Below, one piece after another: positions 1-7,200 of a stretch of DNA of 10,750 nucleotides (position 1 is the stretch's first letter; each line of letters starts with the position of its first letter). Under the pieces are notes generated by a model. It was not told where the DNA came from, did no database searches, and worked only from the letters and a program-made list of their open reading frames with translations. The DNA comes from Candidatus Methanophagales archaeon ANME-1-THS. Its GTDB lineage: Archaea > Halobacteriota > Syntropharchaeia > Alkanophagales > Methanospirareceae. Position numbers and translations under genes: made by a program. The stretch spans positions 1 to 10,750 of the forward strand of contig RXIE01000132.1 in NCBI GenBank assembly GCA_004212135.1, read 5' to 3'.

Positions 1-66
1 GTGGATAAGATACTACCGATGGATAAGCGGGACTTTGCGTATGTGTTCCATTTAAAGGGGAGGTGA
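1..66 (+). CDS. C-terminal end of an upstream gene (partial)
   Basis: Frame 1 is open from the first base to a TGA at 64-66 and reads 21 codons ending in the residues FAYVFHLKGR. The stop lies inside the Shine-Dalgarno of the next gene, a tight spacing typical of co-transcribed genes, so this is probably the tail of a gene in the same operon as the HAD phosphatase. It is too short to assign a family. It could also be a chance open frame. Confidence 0.4.
   Translation: MDKILPMDKRDFAYVFHLKGR
59..66 (+). promoter_or_regulatory. Strong Shine-Dalgarno GGAGGTGA
   Basis: GGAGGTGA is an extended match to the anti-Shine-Dalgarno at the 3' end of archaeal and bacterial 16S rRNA. It lies 4 nt before the ATG at 71 and fixes that start for the HAD-family gene. 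It also contains the TGA that ends the preceding open frame. Confidence 0.8.
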
Positions 67-70
67 AAAG

Positions 71-781
71 ATGGTACGAGCAGAACGATTCGGAGAGGTA
101 GAGGTCTTTTCGTTCGACGTTGACGGCACGTTAGTAGGTCCGGGATTTGCTGATAGCGTCTGGCTGCGCGGGATACCCGCGGCCTATGCGGCGAAAGAAG
201 GGTTGAGCTTTGAAGCGGCATTTGAACGTATAAAGCGCGAATATGATCAGATCGGCGAGAACCGGATAGAGTGGTATAAGATCGATTACTGGCTGAAGAA
301 GTTCGGCCTGAAACTATCGTCTACTAAGCTCTTTCATGAGTACGAGAGCGAGATAAGGATCTACGAGGAGGCCGAAGGGGTTTTGAACCTGCTCAAGGAA
401 GAGGGTTATGAGCTCGTCGTCAGCTCCAATGCGGCACGAGAGTTCATCGAGTTCCAGATACAACCGCTCAAACACTTCTTCTCACGGATATTCTCGGCAA
501 CCTCTGACTTCGGCGAGGTCAAGAAATCAGATGATTTTTACGCACGGGTATGTGAGATTCTGGGTGTGAAGCCGCAAGCAGTCGTGCATACCGGTGACCA
601 CTGGGTCTTTGATTTCCTCAATCCCCGTAAGATCGGCATACAGGCATATTATCTTGATCGAACCAGGGCAAAAAATCTCGCAGATGAGGACTGCAAGAAC
701 GGTGAGGGAAAGAGCGAAAGAACTGAAGATGAGTTTGTGATATGCGATTTGAATGAGCTCGTCGATAGCCCGGTTTGTTGA
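71..781 (+). CDS. HAD-superfamily hydrolase (phosphatase-like)
   Basis: This is a 236-residue HAD-fold protein, probably a cytoplasmic Mg-dependent phosphatase. All four HAD motifs are visible. Motif I is DVDGT, with nucleophile D16 and acid/base D18. Motif II is VVSSNA, with S118 or S119. Motif III is a lysine in KKSDDF, K151 or K152. Motif IV is GDHWVFD, with D176 and D181. Residues from about 22 to 100 between motifs I and II form a helical C1-type cap rich in charged and aromatic residues, which sets the substrate. The C-terminal 30 residues, after YYLDRTRAK, are acidic and look like a flexible extension. The start is fixed by the Shine-Dalgarno at 59-66. The next gene is threonine synthase, but a separate promoter between them argues against reading the substrate from that neighbour. 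Phosphoglycolate or phosphoserine phosphatase activity is possible and not demonstrable from sequence alone. Confidence 0.85.
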   Translation: MVRAERFGEVEVFSFDVDGTLVGPGFADSVWLRGIPAAYAAKEGLSFEAAFERIKREYDQIGENRIEWYKIDYWLKKFGLKLSSTKLFHEYESEIRIYEEAEGVLNLLKEEGYELVVSSNAAREFIEFQIQPLKHFFSRIFSATSDFGEVKKSDDFYARVCEILGVKPQAVVHTGDHWVFDFLNPRKIGIQAYYLDRTRAKNLADEDCKNGEGKSERTEDEFVICDLNELVDSPVC

Positions 782-790
782 TCTGTTGCC

Positions 791-798
791 TTTATATG
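791..798 (+). promoter_or_regulatory. TATA-like element upstream of thrC
   Basis: TTTATATG lies about 43 nt before the ATG at 838. In archaea transcription usually starts about 25 nt downstream of the TATA box, here near 819-821, which would give a leader of under 20 nt. It would place the in-frame ATGs at 775 and 796 at or before the promoter and supports 838 as the real start. No clear purine-rich BRE precedes it. Confidence 0.4.
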
Positions 799-837
799 CG
801 TATTATCCCTATACTATCAGCGGATGATATTTTTACC

Positions 838-2121
838 ATGAAGGACTACGAAGTCAAATGCATACGGTGCGGTGCACGCTACTCCAAGGATGATATTGTC
901 TATACCTGCAGGAACTGCGTAACCGTGGGTCCACGGGGGGAGCCCGTGAGTGGCGGTTTGCTCGATATCCTCTACGATTATTCCACGATCGATCCGGACC
1001 GGATTATTCATGCGAAGGGTGACGGGGTGTGGAAATATCGTGATTTATTGCCGTTTGGTGAAGCAATCAAGCCGATCACCATACAGGAGGGTAATACGCC
1101 GCTGTACCGGTGCGATCGCCTTGCAAAAGCCCTCGGAATTGTGGATTTATGGGTGAAACACGAAGGTTTGAACCCATCAGGTTCATTTAAAGATCGTGGA
1201 ATGACCGTTGGCGTAACAAAAGCCGTGGAATTAGGTGTGAAAGGTGTCGCGTGTGCATCAACGGGCAATACCTCGGCATCACTCGCGATCTTCGCGGCGA
1301 AAGCGGCTCTTCCCTGCTATGTGCTGCTCCCGAAGGGAAAAGTAGCATTGGGTAAGATCGCCCAGGCAATAATGCACGGTGCGAAGGTATTCTCGCTCAG
1401 AGGCAATTTTGACGATGCGCTCAGGGTTGTACGCGTGCTCTGTGAGGAAGAAGCGATCTATTTATTGAATTCCGTGAATCCGTACCGGCTGGAGGGCCAG
1501 AAGACGATCGCCTTTGAGGTCACCGAAAAACTCGGATGGGTAGTACCAGATCGGGTTATTCTGCCGGTTGGGAACGCGGGGAACATCAGTGCGATTTTTA
1601 AAGGTTTCTCGGAGTTGAGGACACTGGGCATTACTACCGCCATGCCACGGATGACCGGGATTCAAGCAGAGGGTGCGCAACCAATCGTACGGGCTCTAAA
1701 AGCAGGCAAAGCGGAGATTACACCCGAGCCTAAACCTGAGACGATTGCATCGGCTATACGAATCGGGAATCCGGTGAATGCAGCCAAGGCGTTGCATGCT
1801 ATCAGGAGTTCAGGTGGCGTGGCAGAATCGGTAACCGACGAGGAGATCACCGAGGCACAGCTCCTGTTGGCTCGATTGGAAGGTATTGGTGTCGAGCCGG
1901 CAAGTGCAGCATCCATTGCGGGATTGAAGAAATTGGTCGAGCTGGGCGAAATAGAACGAGATGAGCGCGTCGTCTGCGTTACCACCGGGCATCTTTTGAA
2001 AGACCCCGAACGGGTGATCCAGATCTGCGAACCGTCAATCGAAGTGGATGCTGATGTGGAAGTGCTCCGGAAGATGGTGAGGAGCCCATTCGAGGCAATG
2101 AAATGTGAGCCGTGGACATAA
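838..2121 (+). CDS. thrC: Threonine synthase (PLP-dependent, with N-terminal zinc ribbon)
   Basis: This enzyme converts O-phosphohomoserine to threonine and phosphate, the last step of threonine synthesis. Taken from the ATG at 838 it has 427 residues; the frame is open back to 775, but those codons overlap the likely promoter. An N-terminal zinc ribbon is formed by C8-x2-C11 and C24-x2-C27, as in archaeal-type enzymes. The PLP lysine is K118 in the motif SGSFKDRGM (codon at 1189). ASTGNTSAS a little further on is the phosphate- and cofactor-binding loop of fold type II PLP enzymes, and LPVGNAGN is the glycine-rich PLP-phosphate loop. The C-terminal part, with GVEPASAAS and VVCVTTGHLLKDPE, is also typical. 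Between C27 and GGLLDI there are about 11 extra residues (VTVGPRGEPVS) encoded by overlapping palindromes. The product is cytoplasmic. No Shine-Dalgarno is obvious at 838, which suits a short leader. Confidence 0.93.
   Translation: MKDYEVKCIRCGARYSKDDIVYTCRNCVTVGPRGEPVSGGLLDILYDYSTIDPDRIIHAKGDGVWKYRDLLPFGEAIKPITIQEGNTPLYRCDRLAKALGIVDLWVKHEGLNPSGSFKDRGMTVGVTKAVELGVKGVACASTGNTSASLAIFAAKAALPCYVLLPKGKVALGKIAQAIMHGAKVFSLRGNFDDALRVVRVLCEEEAIYLLNSVNPYRLEGQKTIAFEVTEKLGWVVPDRVILPVGNAGNISAIFKGFSELRTLGITTAMPRMTGIQAEGAQPIVRALKAGKAEITPEPKPETIASAIRIGNPVNAAKALHAIRSSGGVAESVTDEEITEAQLLLARLEGIGVEPASAASIAGLKKLVELGEIERDERVVCVTTGHLLKDPERVIQICEPSIEVDADVEVLRKMVRSPFEAMKCEPWT
923..948 (+). repeat. Overlapping small palindromes inside thrC
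   Basis: CCGTGG and CCACGG (923-928 and 931-936) pair with a 2-nt loop. CACGGG and CCCGTG (932-937 and 943-948) pair with a 5-nt loop. They encode the short extra stretch after the zinc-ribbon cysteines of threonine synthase. They may be a minimal palindromic insertion like those in nnr, but there is no shared sequence to prove it. Confidence 0.35.
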
Positions 2122-2198
2122 CGTTACGCACTGCGGATAAAGATGCTAATACGAGTATAATTGATAGTAAGACTCCAAAATCGGGGGAATGAGTAGAC
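2122..2198 (+). promoter_or_regulatory. thrC-nnr intergenic spacer with weak promoter elements
   Basis: This 77-nt spacer contains a TATA-like TATAATT at 2156-2162, placed so that transcription would begin near 2184. It also has GGGGGA at 2183-2188, a possible weak ribosome binding site 10 nt before the ATG at 2199. Both signals are weak, and nnr may instead be read through from thrC. Confidence 0.25.
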
Positions 2199-3941
2199 AT
2201 GAGCAAAGAAGAAGCTTACATAACCTCAGAGGAGATGGCTGCGCTGGACGAGAATTGCACCTTCTTCGGGCTTTCGTCGTTACAACTCATGGAAAATGCC
2301 GGTGCTTGTATCGCGAATGAAATAAACAAGCACTTTGCAGAAAAGGGAAAGATTGGGGATAAAAAAGTGAAAGTCACGATACTCGCGGGCAAAGGTAATA
2401 ACGGTGGCGATGCCTTTGCGGCCGCACGGCATCTGCACGGTAAACCCTTACTGAGCCTTTCAGGTAAGCCCTTACAGGGCTTGCGGGGTTGTGGGGCGGA
2501 GCCCCACACGCGGGAACGCGGGCAGAGCCCGCGATTTCGGGGTCAACGGGGCGAAGCTCCGCTATTTGACGTAAAAATATTATTGATCGGGCGTTCACAT
2601 GAGCTGAGAACCGAAGAGACCAAGAGGAACTGGCGATTGGTTCAGGAAAGTGGGTATGATGTCGATGAAATAGCAGATTCCTCGAGCTTGAAAGCAGCAG
2701 CGGCAACGGTTAATGCGTCAGATGTGATCATCGACGCGATCTTCGGCACGGGTGTCAAGGGAAAGATACGAGAGCCCGAGGCAACCGCGATCGATTTGAT
2801 CAATGGATCACAGGCATTCGTTATAGCGGTGGACATTCCATCTGGGTTAGATCCGGATACTGGCGAAGCTGAAAAAGCGGTAAAAGCCGATCTCACCGTC
2901 ACATTCCACAAACCGAAAAGGGGCCTTCTAGAAAAGGTTGCGGCAGAATATGTCGGCGAACTGGTCGTTGCGGATATAGGCATTCCAGAAGGACTTGAGC
3001 GGTTGGCAGGGCCTGGAGACGTGCGATTGGTCCTGAAAAGAGATCCGCGGAGCCATAAAGGTGATAATGGGCGAGTACTCATCGTGGGTGGGGGGCCCTT
3101 TTTCGGTGCGCCTGCGCTCGCGGCGCTCGCGGCCCTCCGCGCGGGTGCGGATTGGGTGACCATTGCGGCTCCTCAGAGCGTTTCTGCTCTCATCGCTTCG
3201 TTCTCACCGAATTTAATTGTCCATCCCCTTTCCTCTGAGATTTTAGTGGAGGAGGACGTGCCGGTGGTCTTGAATTTGATAACAGAGCATGACGTGGTGG
3301 TGATCGGCATGGGACTTGGAGCGGCGGAGGAGACAAAACGAGCGACGAAATTGATCATAGAAGCTGAAGCGAGTAAGAAGGTGGTTGTCGATGCGGATGG
3401 CTTTTTTGGACTCTATCTGCCACTCCAAACTAAGCCCTTACAGGGCTTGCGGGGTCAACGGGGCGGAGCCCCGTTATTTAGAAAAAGTTTGATCAAAAAT
3501 GCTTCACAGGAAGACAAGCTTGTAATCGTCACGCCCCATGCTGGTGAGTTCGCGAAGATGCAGATCGGCGGTGAGGGTCTGAACGTAGTGGTACCGCCTG
3601 AGGATCGGATGGAAGAGCGGATAGATTTTGTCAGTGATTTTTCACGGCAGAATAACGTGGTTACCTTGCTGAAAGGTCAGACTGATATTATAGCAGACGG
3701 GACTCGTGTGAAGCTCAACCGGACGGGGAACGCGGGTATGACGGTTGGCGGCACGGGCGATGTCTTAGCCGGTATAACCGGTGCGTTCTTCGCAATCTCA
3801 TCTGACCCATTCAAAGCCGCGACTGCCGCGGCATTTGTCAACGGCACTGCGGGCGATCTGGCATTTAATGAGAAAGGATATGGGTTGCTTGCGACCGACC
3901 TCATAGAGACTATTCCACGGGTGATAAAGGATTTCAGGTAG
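2199..3941 (+). CDS. nnr: Bifunctional NAD(P)HX epimerase / ADP-dependent NAD(P)HX dehydratase
   Basis: This is a metabolite-repair enzyme: it interconverts the R and S forms of hydrated NAD(P)H and dehydrates S-NAD(P)HX back to NAD(P)H. Both domains are fused in 580 residues. The N-terminal epimerase (YjeF_N) has AGKGNNGGD at 63-71, IIDAIFGTG near 178-186 and VDIPSGLDPDTGE near 211-223. The C-terminal ribokinase-like dehydratase (YjeF_C) begins near HKGDNGRVLIVGGG at 286, has TPHAGEF near 444, and ends with NRTGNAGMTVGGTGD at 507-521, where D521 is the expected catalytic aspartate. Two palindromic elements interrupt it in frame: residues 82-123 in the epimerase, between ARHLHG and DVKILLIG, and residues 412-427 in the dehydratase, between the DADGFFGL strand and VTPHAGEF. 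Without them the length is about 522, close to the usual size for the family. Both inserts are Gly/Arg/Pro-rich and fall where surface loops are expected, so the enzyme may well remain active. Confidence 0.93.
   Translation: MSKEEAYITSEEMAALDENCTFFGLSSLQLMENAGACIANEINKHFAEKGKIGDKKVKVTILAGKGNNGGDAFAAARHLHGKPLLSLSGKPLQGLRGCGAEPHTRERGQSPRFRGQRGEAPLFDVKILLIGRSHELRTEETKRNWRLVQESGYDVDEIADSSSLKAAAATVNASDVIIDAIFGTGVKGKIREPEATAIDLINGSQAFVIAVDIPSGLDPDTGEAEKAVKADLTVTFHKPKRGLLEKVAAEYVGELVVADIGIPEGLERLAGPGDVRLVLKRDPRSHKGDNGRVLIVGGGPFFGAPALAALAALRAGADWVTIAAPQSVSALIASFSPNLIVHPLSSEILVEEDVPVVLNLITEHDVVVIGMGLGAAEETKRATKLIIEAEASKKVVVDADGFFGLYLPLQTKPLQGLRGQRGGAPLFRKSLIKNASQEDKLVIVTPHAGEFAKMQIGGEGLNVVVPPEDRMEERIDFVSDFSRQNNVVTLLKGQTDIIADGTRVKLNRTGNAGMTVGGTGDVLAGITGAFFAISSDPFKAATAAAFVNGTAGDLAFNEKGYGLLATDLIETIPRVIKDFR
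2442..2567 (+). repeat. In-frame palindromic element, copy 1 (long, compound)
   Basis: This 126-nt insert encodes residues 82-123 of Nnr and consists of serial hairpins. A bulged hairpin (CTTAC/GTAAG arms at 2447 and 2464) opens it. AAGCCCT/AGGGCTT follows at 2466-2482 with loop TAC. TGTGGGGC/GCCCCACA lies at 2490-2508 with loop GGA. CGCGGGC/GCCCGCG lies at 2517-2533 with loop AGA. CGGGGC/GCTCCG (one G-T pair) lies at 2547-2561 with loop GAA. The first 24 nt (2442-2465) look like a decayed tandem copy of the next 24 (16 of 24 identical by eye), giving KPLLSLSG then KPLQGLRG. The outer parts match copy 2 at 3432-3479 in sequence, orientation and reading frame. The stretch is far richer in G+C than the flanking coding sequence. 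Confidence 0.85.
2490..2543 (+). repeat. 54-nt two-hairpin unit nested in copy 1
   Basis: Aligning copy 1 with copy 2 leaves exactly these 54 nt (18 codons) extra in copy 1. The unit holds the GGA-loop and AGA-loop hairpins. It ends in CGGGGT (2538-2543), repeating the CGGGGT immediately before it (2484-2489). This is either a nested insertion with a 6-bp direct repeat, or copy 2 has lost the unit by recombination between the repeats. Confidence 0.7.
3432..3479 (+). repeat. In-frame palindromic element, copy 2 (short)
   Basis: This 48-nt insert encodes KPLQGLRGQRGGAPLF (Nnr residues 412-427). It is made of two perfect hairpins: AAGCCCT/AGGGCTT with loop TAC (3432-3448) and AACGGGGC/GCCCCGTT with loop GGA (3457-3475), followed by ATTT. 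It matches the outer segments of copy 1 almost base for base, with the same frame and orientation. The second hairpin is perfect here but mutated in copy 1, so copy 2 looks younger or better preserved. Confidence 0.85.
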
Positions 3942-3960
3942 CAGCTCTGCAGTTGTTTTT
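3942..3960 (+). terminator. Possible nnr terminator (T-run)
   Basis: GCAGCTCTGC is followed within 5 nt by TTTTT, immediately after the nnr stop codon. Archaeal termination commonly uses oligo-T tracts, and the stem is only 4 bp. This is weak support. Confidence 0.25.
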
Positions 3961-4091
3961 ACACCTTCAAGAACCAGAGCTAAGAATCCAGCGATCGCGA
4001 AGATGCCTTTAACTCCCTGTACCGGTACTCAGCTTCAGATTCGCCTTCTTCAGATTTGTTGGCGTGGAGGTAGAGCTCGTTGTTAACATTT

Positions 4092-4155
4092 TTGGAAAAT
4101 TTTATAGAAAAAATAGTAAAATAAGAAAAAAGGTTCTAAAAAAAAGATTTAAAGC
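4092..4155 (+). promoter_or_regulatory. Candidate TATA/BRE elements for the PKD gene
   Basis: Two candidates are visible. TTTATAGA at 4101-4108 is preceded by a purine-rich GGAAAA like a BRE, and would give a leader of about 115 nt. ATTTAAAG at 4148-4155 is preceded by an A-tract, and would start transcription near 4175 with a leader of about 70 nt. The surrounding A/T-richness makes chance matches easy. Confidence 0.35.
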
Positions 4156-4183
4156 ATAATACAATAAATTTAGTTACATTAAC

Positions 4184-4206
4184 TCCTTGACGAAAGACCA
4201 AGGGGC
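4184..4206 (+). promoter_or_regulatory. Small stem-loop in the 5' leader of the PKD gene
   Basis: CTCCTTG (4184-4190) pairs with CAAGGGG (4200-4206), including one T-G pair, around the 9-nt loop ACGAAAGAC. It lies about 40 nt before the GTG start, inside the leader predicted from either promoter. It matches no riboswitch class that I recognise. Confidence 0.3.
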
Positions 4207-4244
4207 AGAGTGTAAAGGGGGCCTCTCGGATGATGTGAAAAGGC

Positions 4245-7200
4245 GTGAAGGTTTGGGTTTTGATCGTCGTTTTGGTGGTTTTTGGGGCGGTATTTTGGGG
4301 ATTAATAGATGCCACTAATGCTCAGCGACCTCCCCCGCCAACCCCCAATTCACCAGGTACGACTTCTCCGCCAGGAGAGGTGATCGACACACTCACACCT
4401 ACTTTCCGTTGGACTAGCGTATCCGAGGCTGATTATTACGGTCTCTACATCAGCAAGTATCCGTATGGTTCAGCTAACCTTGTCTTTGAAAGTGACAAGC
4501 ATTACGGTCCACTCTACGGTTCCTCATTCACATTGCCCAGCGGCTATTTGCAGAATGGTGTGAAGTATCGTTGGGATATGAACTCTTATAACAGTGTAGG
4601 CGGTTGGGGTTCTGTTTCTTCAGATTTGTATATCCAGGTAGTTCTAAATCAACCACCAACGTGTTTCTTGTCTGCGAATCCGAAGTCTGGCAGCGCACCG
4701 CTTACCGTTACCTTCTCTATGAGTGCAAGTGATCCAGATGGCTGGATCTCTGCTTGGGTTCTGGATGTTAATGGTGATGGGAATGCAGACTATTCAGGTA
4801 CTGGGAATCCCCCCACGACAAAACAGCATACCTACACAACCCAGAGTAGTGGAAGCGGCTATAGTGTGGTATTAATGGTTTCGGATAATGACGGCACCAC
4901 GGCCTTTGATACGGAGACAGTAGTCGTAGGTTCGCCGAATCAACCGCCGACGTGTTCTTTATCCGCAAATCCCAAGTCTGGAAAAGCACCACTTACTGTC
5001 ACCTTTTCGATGAGTGCAAACGATCTCGATGGCTCAATAGAATCTTGGGTATTACGACCTGGGGATGGGAGTCCTGATTACTTAGGATCCGGGAGTCCTC
5101 CTCCAACACTGCAACATATCTATCAGACTTCAAAGAGCTACACTCCGATACTAATGGTATCCGATGATGATGATGCAATCGCCTCTGATACAGAGACAGT
5201 AACTGTCAACCCGCCGAATCAGCTACCAACGTGTTCTTTGTCTGCGAATCCGAAGTCTGGCAGCGCACCGCTTACCGTTACCTTCTCTATGAGTGCAAGT
5301 GATCCAGATGGCTGGATCTCTGCTTGGGTTCTGGATGTTAATGGTGATGGGAATGCAGACTATTCAGGTACTGGCAATCCCCCCGCAACACAGCAGCACA
5401 CTTACCAGAACGCAGGTAGCTACACCCCAATCTTAGCAGTGTCTGATAATGATTCTGCAGTCACTTTTGATACAGAGACGATCACGGTTAATCCTCCGGA
5501 CCAGGACATCACGCTGACCCTCTACGTTCACTATGGAAGAGAGACGGGTCCGCTTCTTTCGGGCGTCCGGGTAACCGGTAATGACGCTGGCGGCACCAGC
5601 TTTGACAAGACCACGGGAGCCGGTGGGTACGTGACCATTACGGGAGTCCCGGGATTGTGGCACTTCAAAATTGAAAAAACGGGCTATAAGCCCGTTGAGT
5701 GGGATCAGAGCATCACTATGACGTGCGAGAGAGATGCTTTCTTTTTAGAGAAATTAGGTCCCGTTCTAACTTCTCCCTTGGAAATAACACCAGATAAAGA
5801 AACCCATTTTGTTGGCGATACATTAAGCGCTGAATTTACTATTAAAAATGAAAAAGCAGTTCCCATCACTCTTGATGTGCTCACAGTGGGTGGAAGACTA
5901 AACGGTTGGTGCCCCAGTGAAGGTTGTCCCGATTTCAGCTTTTATTCCTTAACTCTCCAACCAGATGTTCCTTATCACTATACCGGTACTTTGACAGTTA
6001 CTCAGCCTGGTTATTATCTTTTCTTTGTTGCATACTACATAGAGAATCCTACCCCCGATGAGAAGGTGCTATTGGACAAAAATAATTGGAATACCTGTAT
6101 TGGTTTAGAGGCGGGGTTAACTGATCAAGATAGGGCAAAAAGCATCATTGTATTAGAGGAGGAAATAGTGCCAACCGAAGTTACTGAATTGAGAGATAAA
6201 ATCAATCGCCAATTACATCGTCAAAGTTATTATATCCCTTATCTTCCAGATCCAAATTCTTTTACGAATGCTGTTGCTAGCTTATGGGCGAGTTTTACGG
6301 ATTGGATAAGCGGAACGGACTTAATTGAACAATACGATGAATTTTATTATGCAGGACTCGACTATAATTGCCTGAGAACAACAGCTCTCGTTAACGCCAG
6401 AAACTCTTTAGATAAAGGCGATATTGCCAACGCTAAGAAGTACTTGGAAGACTCGTATACGTATGATCGTTTATCTTCTATGAGCTTCGCTGGAGCTGCT
6501 GACGTTTATATTGGTAACTTGGAAGCAGGAATGATACTTGCTGAAGGCATAAAAGATGGGTGTCAAGCCAGCGTTAAGTTTGGACTATCGGTTGTAAATC
6601 CTGAAGCCGCTAAAGCGGCTGATTACGTATATAACGGCGTAGATTTTGCAGTCGAGTGTGTTCTCCTAGGTGAAGAGCAAGCGACAAAAAACCTTATCGT
6701 ACAAACGGCTGTATCGGCGCTCTTTAACGAAATAAAAATCAAAGAACTTGGCGGCAGGACCTTATCAGATTACAGTAAAAACAAAATAGGCAAAGTAACA
6801 TTTCCGATGTTACAAGATACTTTTAAAAATAATGAGGAAGTCCAATATGCACTTTCAAAAATTATAAAAGAAGCCGGAGTTACAATTGAAGAAGCGGAGA
6901 TAGATATTCTTGTCTCATCAATTTTGGAAGAGTTAGGGACTTCAGTAAACTTAGAGGAAAGCCAGGAAAAAAGCCCTGTTGAACTTCAAGTTTATGACTC
7001 CACAAAAAATTTCACTGGCATATACAACGGTAAGGTAGAGCACGGCTTACCACAGTCCATGTACTGCAATGGGAAAGTTACAATTTTCTTCCCCGCTGGT
7101 ACAAATCGATATGTTCTAAGAGGTACGGACAGTGGGCTTTATGAATTTTTTGTAGTATCTATTGACAATGGAAAGGAAATTGATTTTTCAATTCTTAGTT

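Larger units (their letters stand above)
3942..4244. other. Intergenic region, A/T-rich in its right half
   Basis: No convincing intact gene was found in these 303 bases. Just after the nnr stop there is a short T-run (3956-3960) preceded by a weak GCAG/CTGC stem, which could end nnr transcription. Positions 3961-4090 are of ordinary composition. On the minus strand they encode a short hydrophobic stretch (FAIAGFLALV) next to an acidic stretch in another frame, possibly a decayed gene end. From 4084 to 4180 the sequence is strongly A/T-rich and holds the candidate promoters of the PKD gene. Confidence 0.5.

Noticed and set aside
775..837. Upstream in-frame starts for threonine synthase at 775 and 796
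   Set aside because: They overlap the end of the HAD gene or the TATA-like element, lack a ribosome binding site, and add residues before the zinc ribbon that the family does not need.
2442..2567. GC-rich hairpins in nnr as a CRISPR array or a transcription terminator
   Set aside because: There are no regular spacers between identical repeats. The hairpins lie inside an open coding frame without following T-runs.
2642..3163. A 173-codon minus-strand open frame opposite nnr
   Set aside because: It is low-complexity Ser/Ala/Pro sequence without motifs, opposite the conserved Nnr coding frame. It is a shadow frame.
5678..5696. An AACGGGCT/AGCCCGTT hairpin with loop ATA in the PKD gene, similar in form to the nnr palindromes
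   Set aside because: It encodes KTGYKPV, a common conserved stretch of carboxypeptidase-regulatory-like domains, and shares no flanking sequence with the nnr elements. Chance pairing from conserved codons is likelier.
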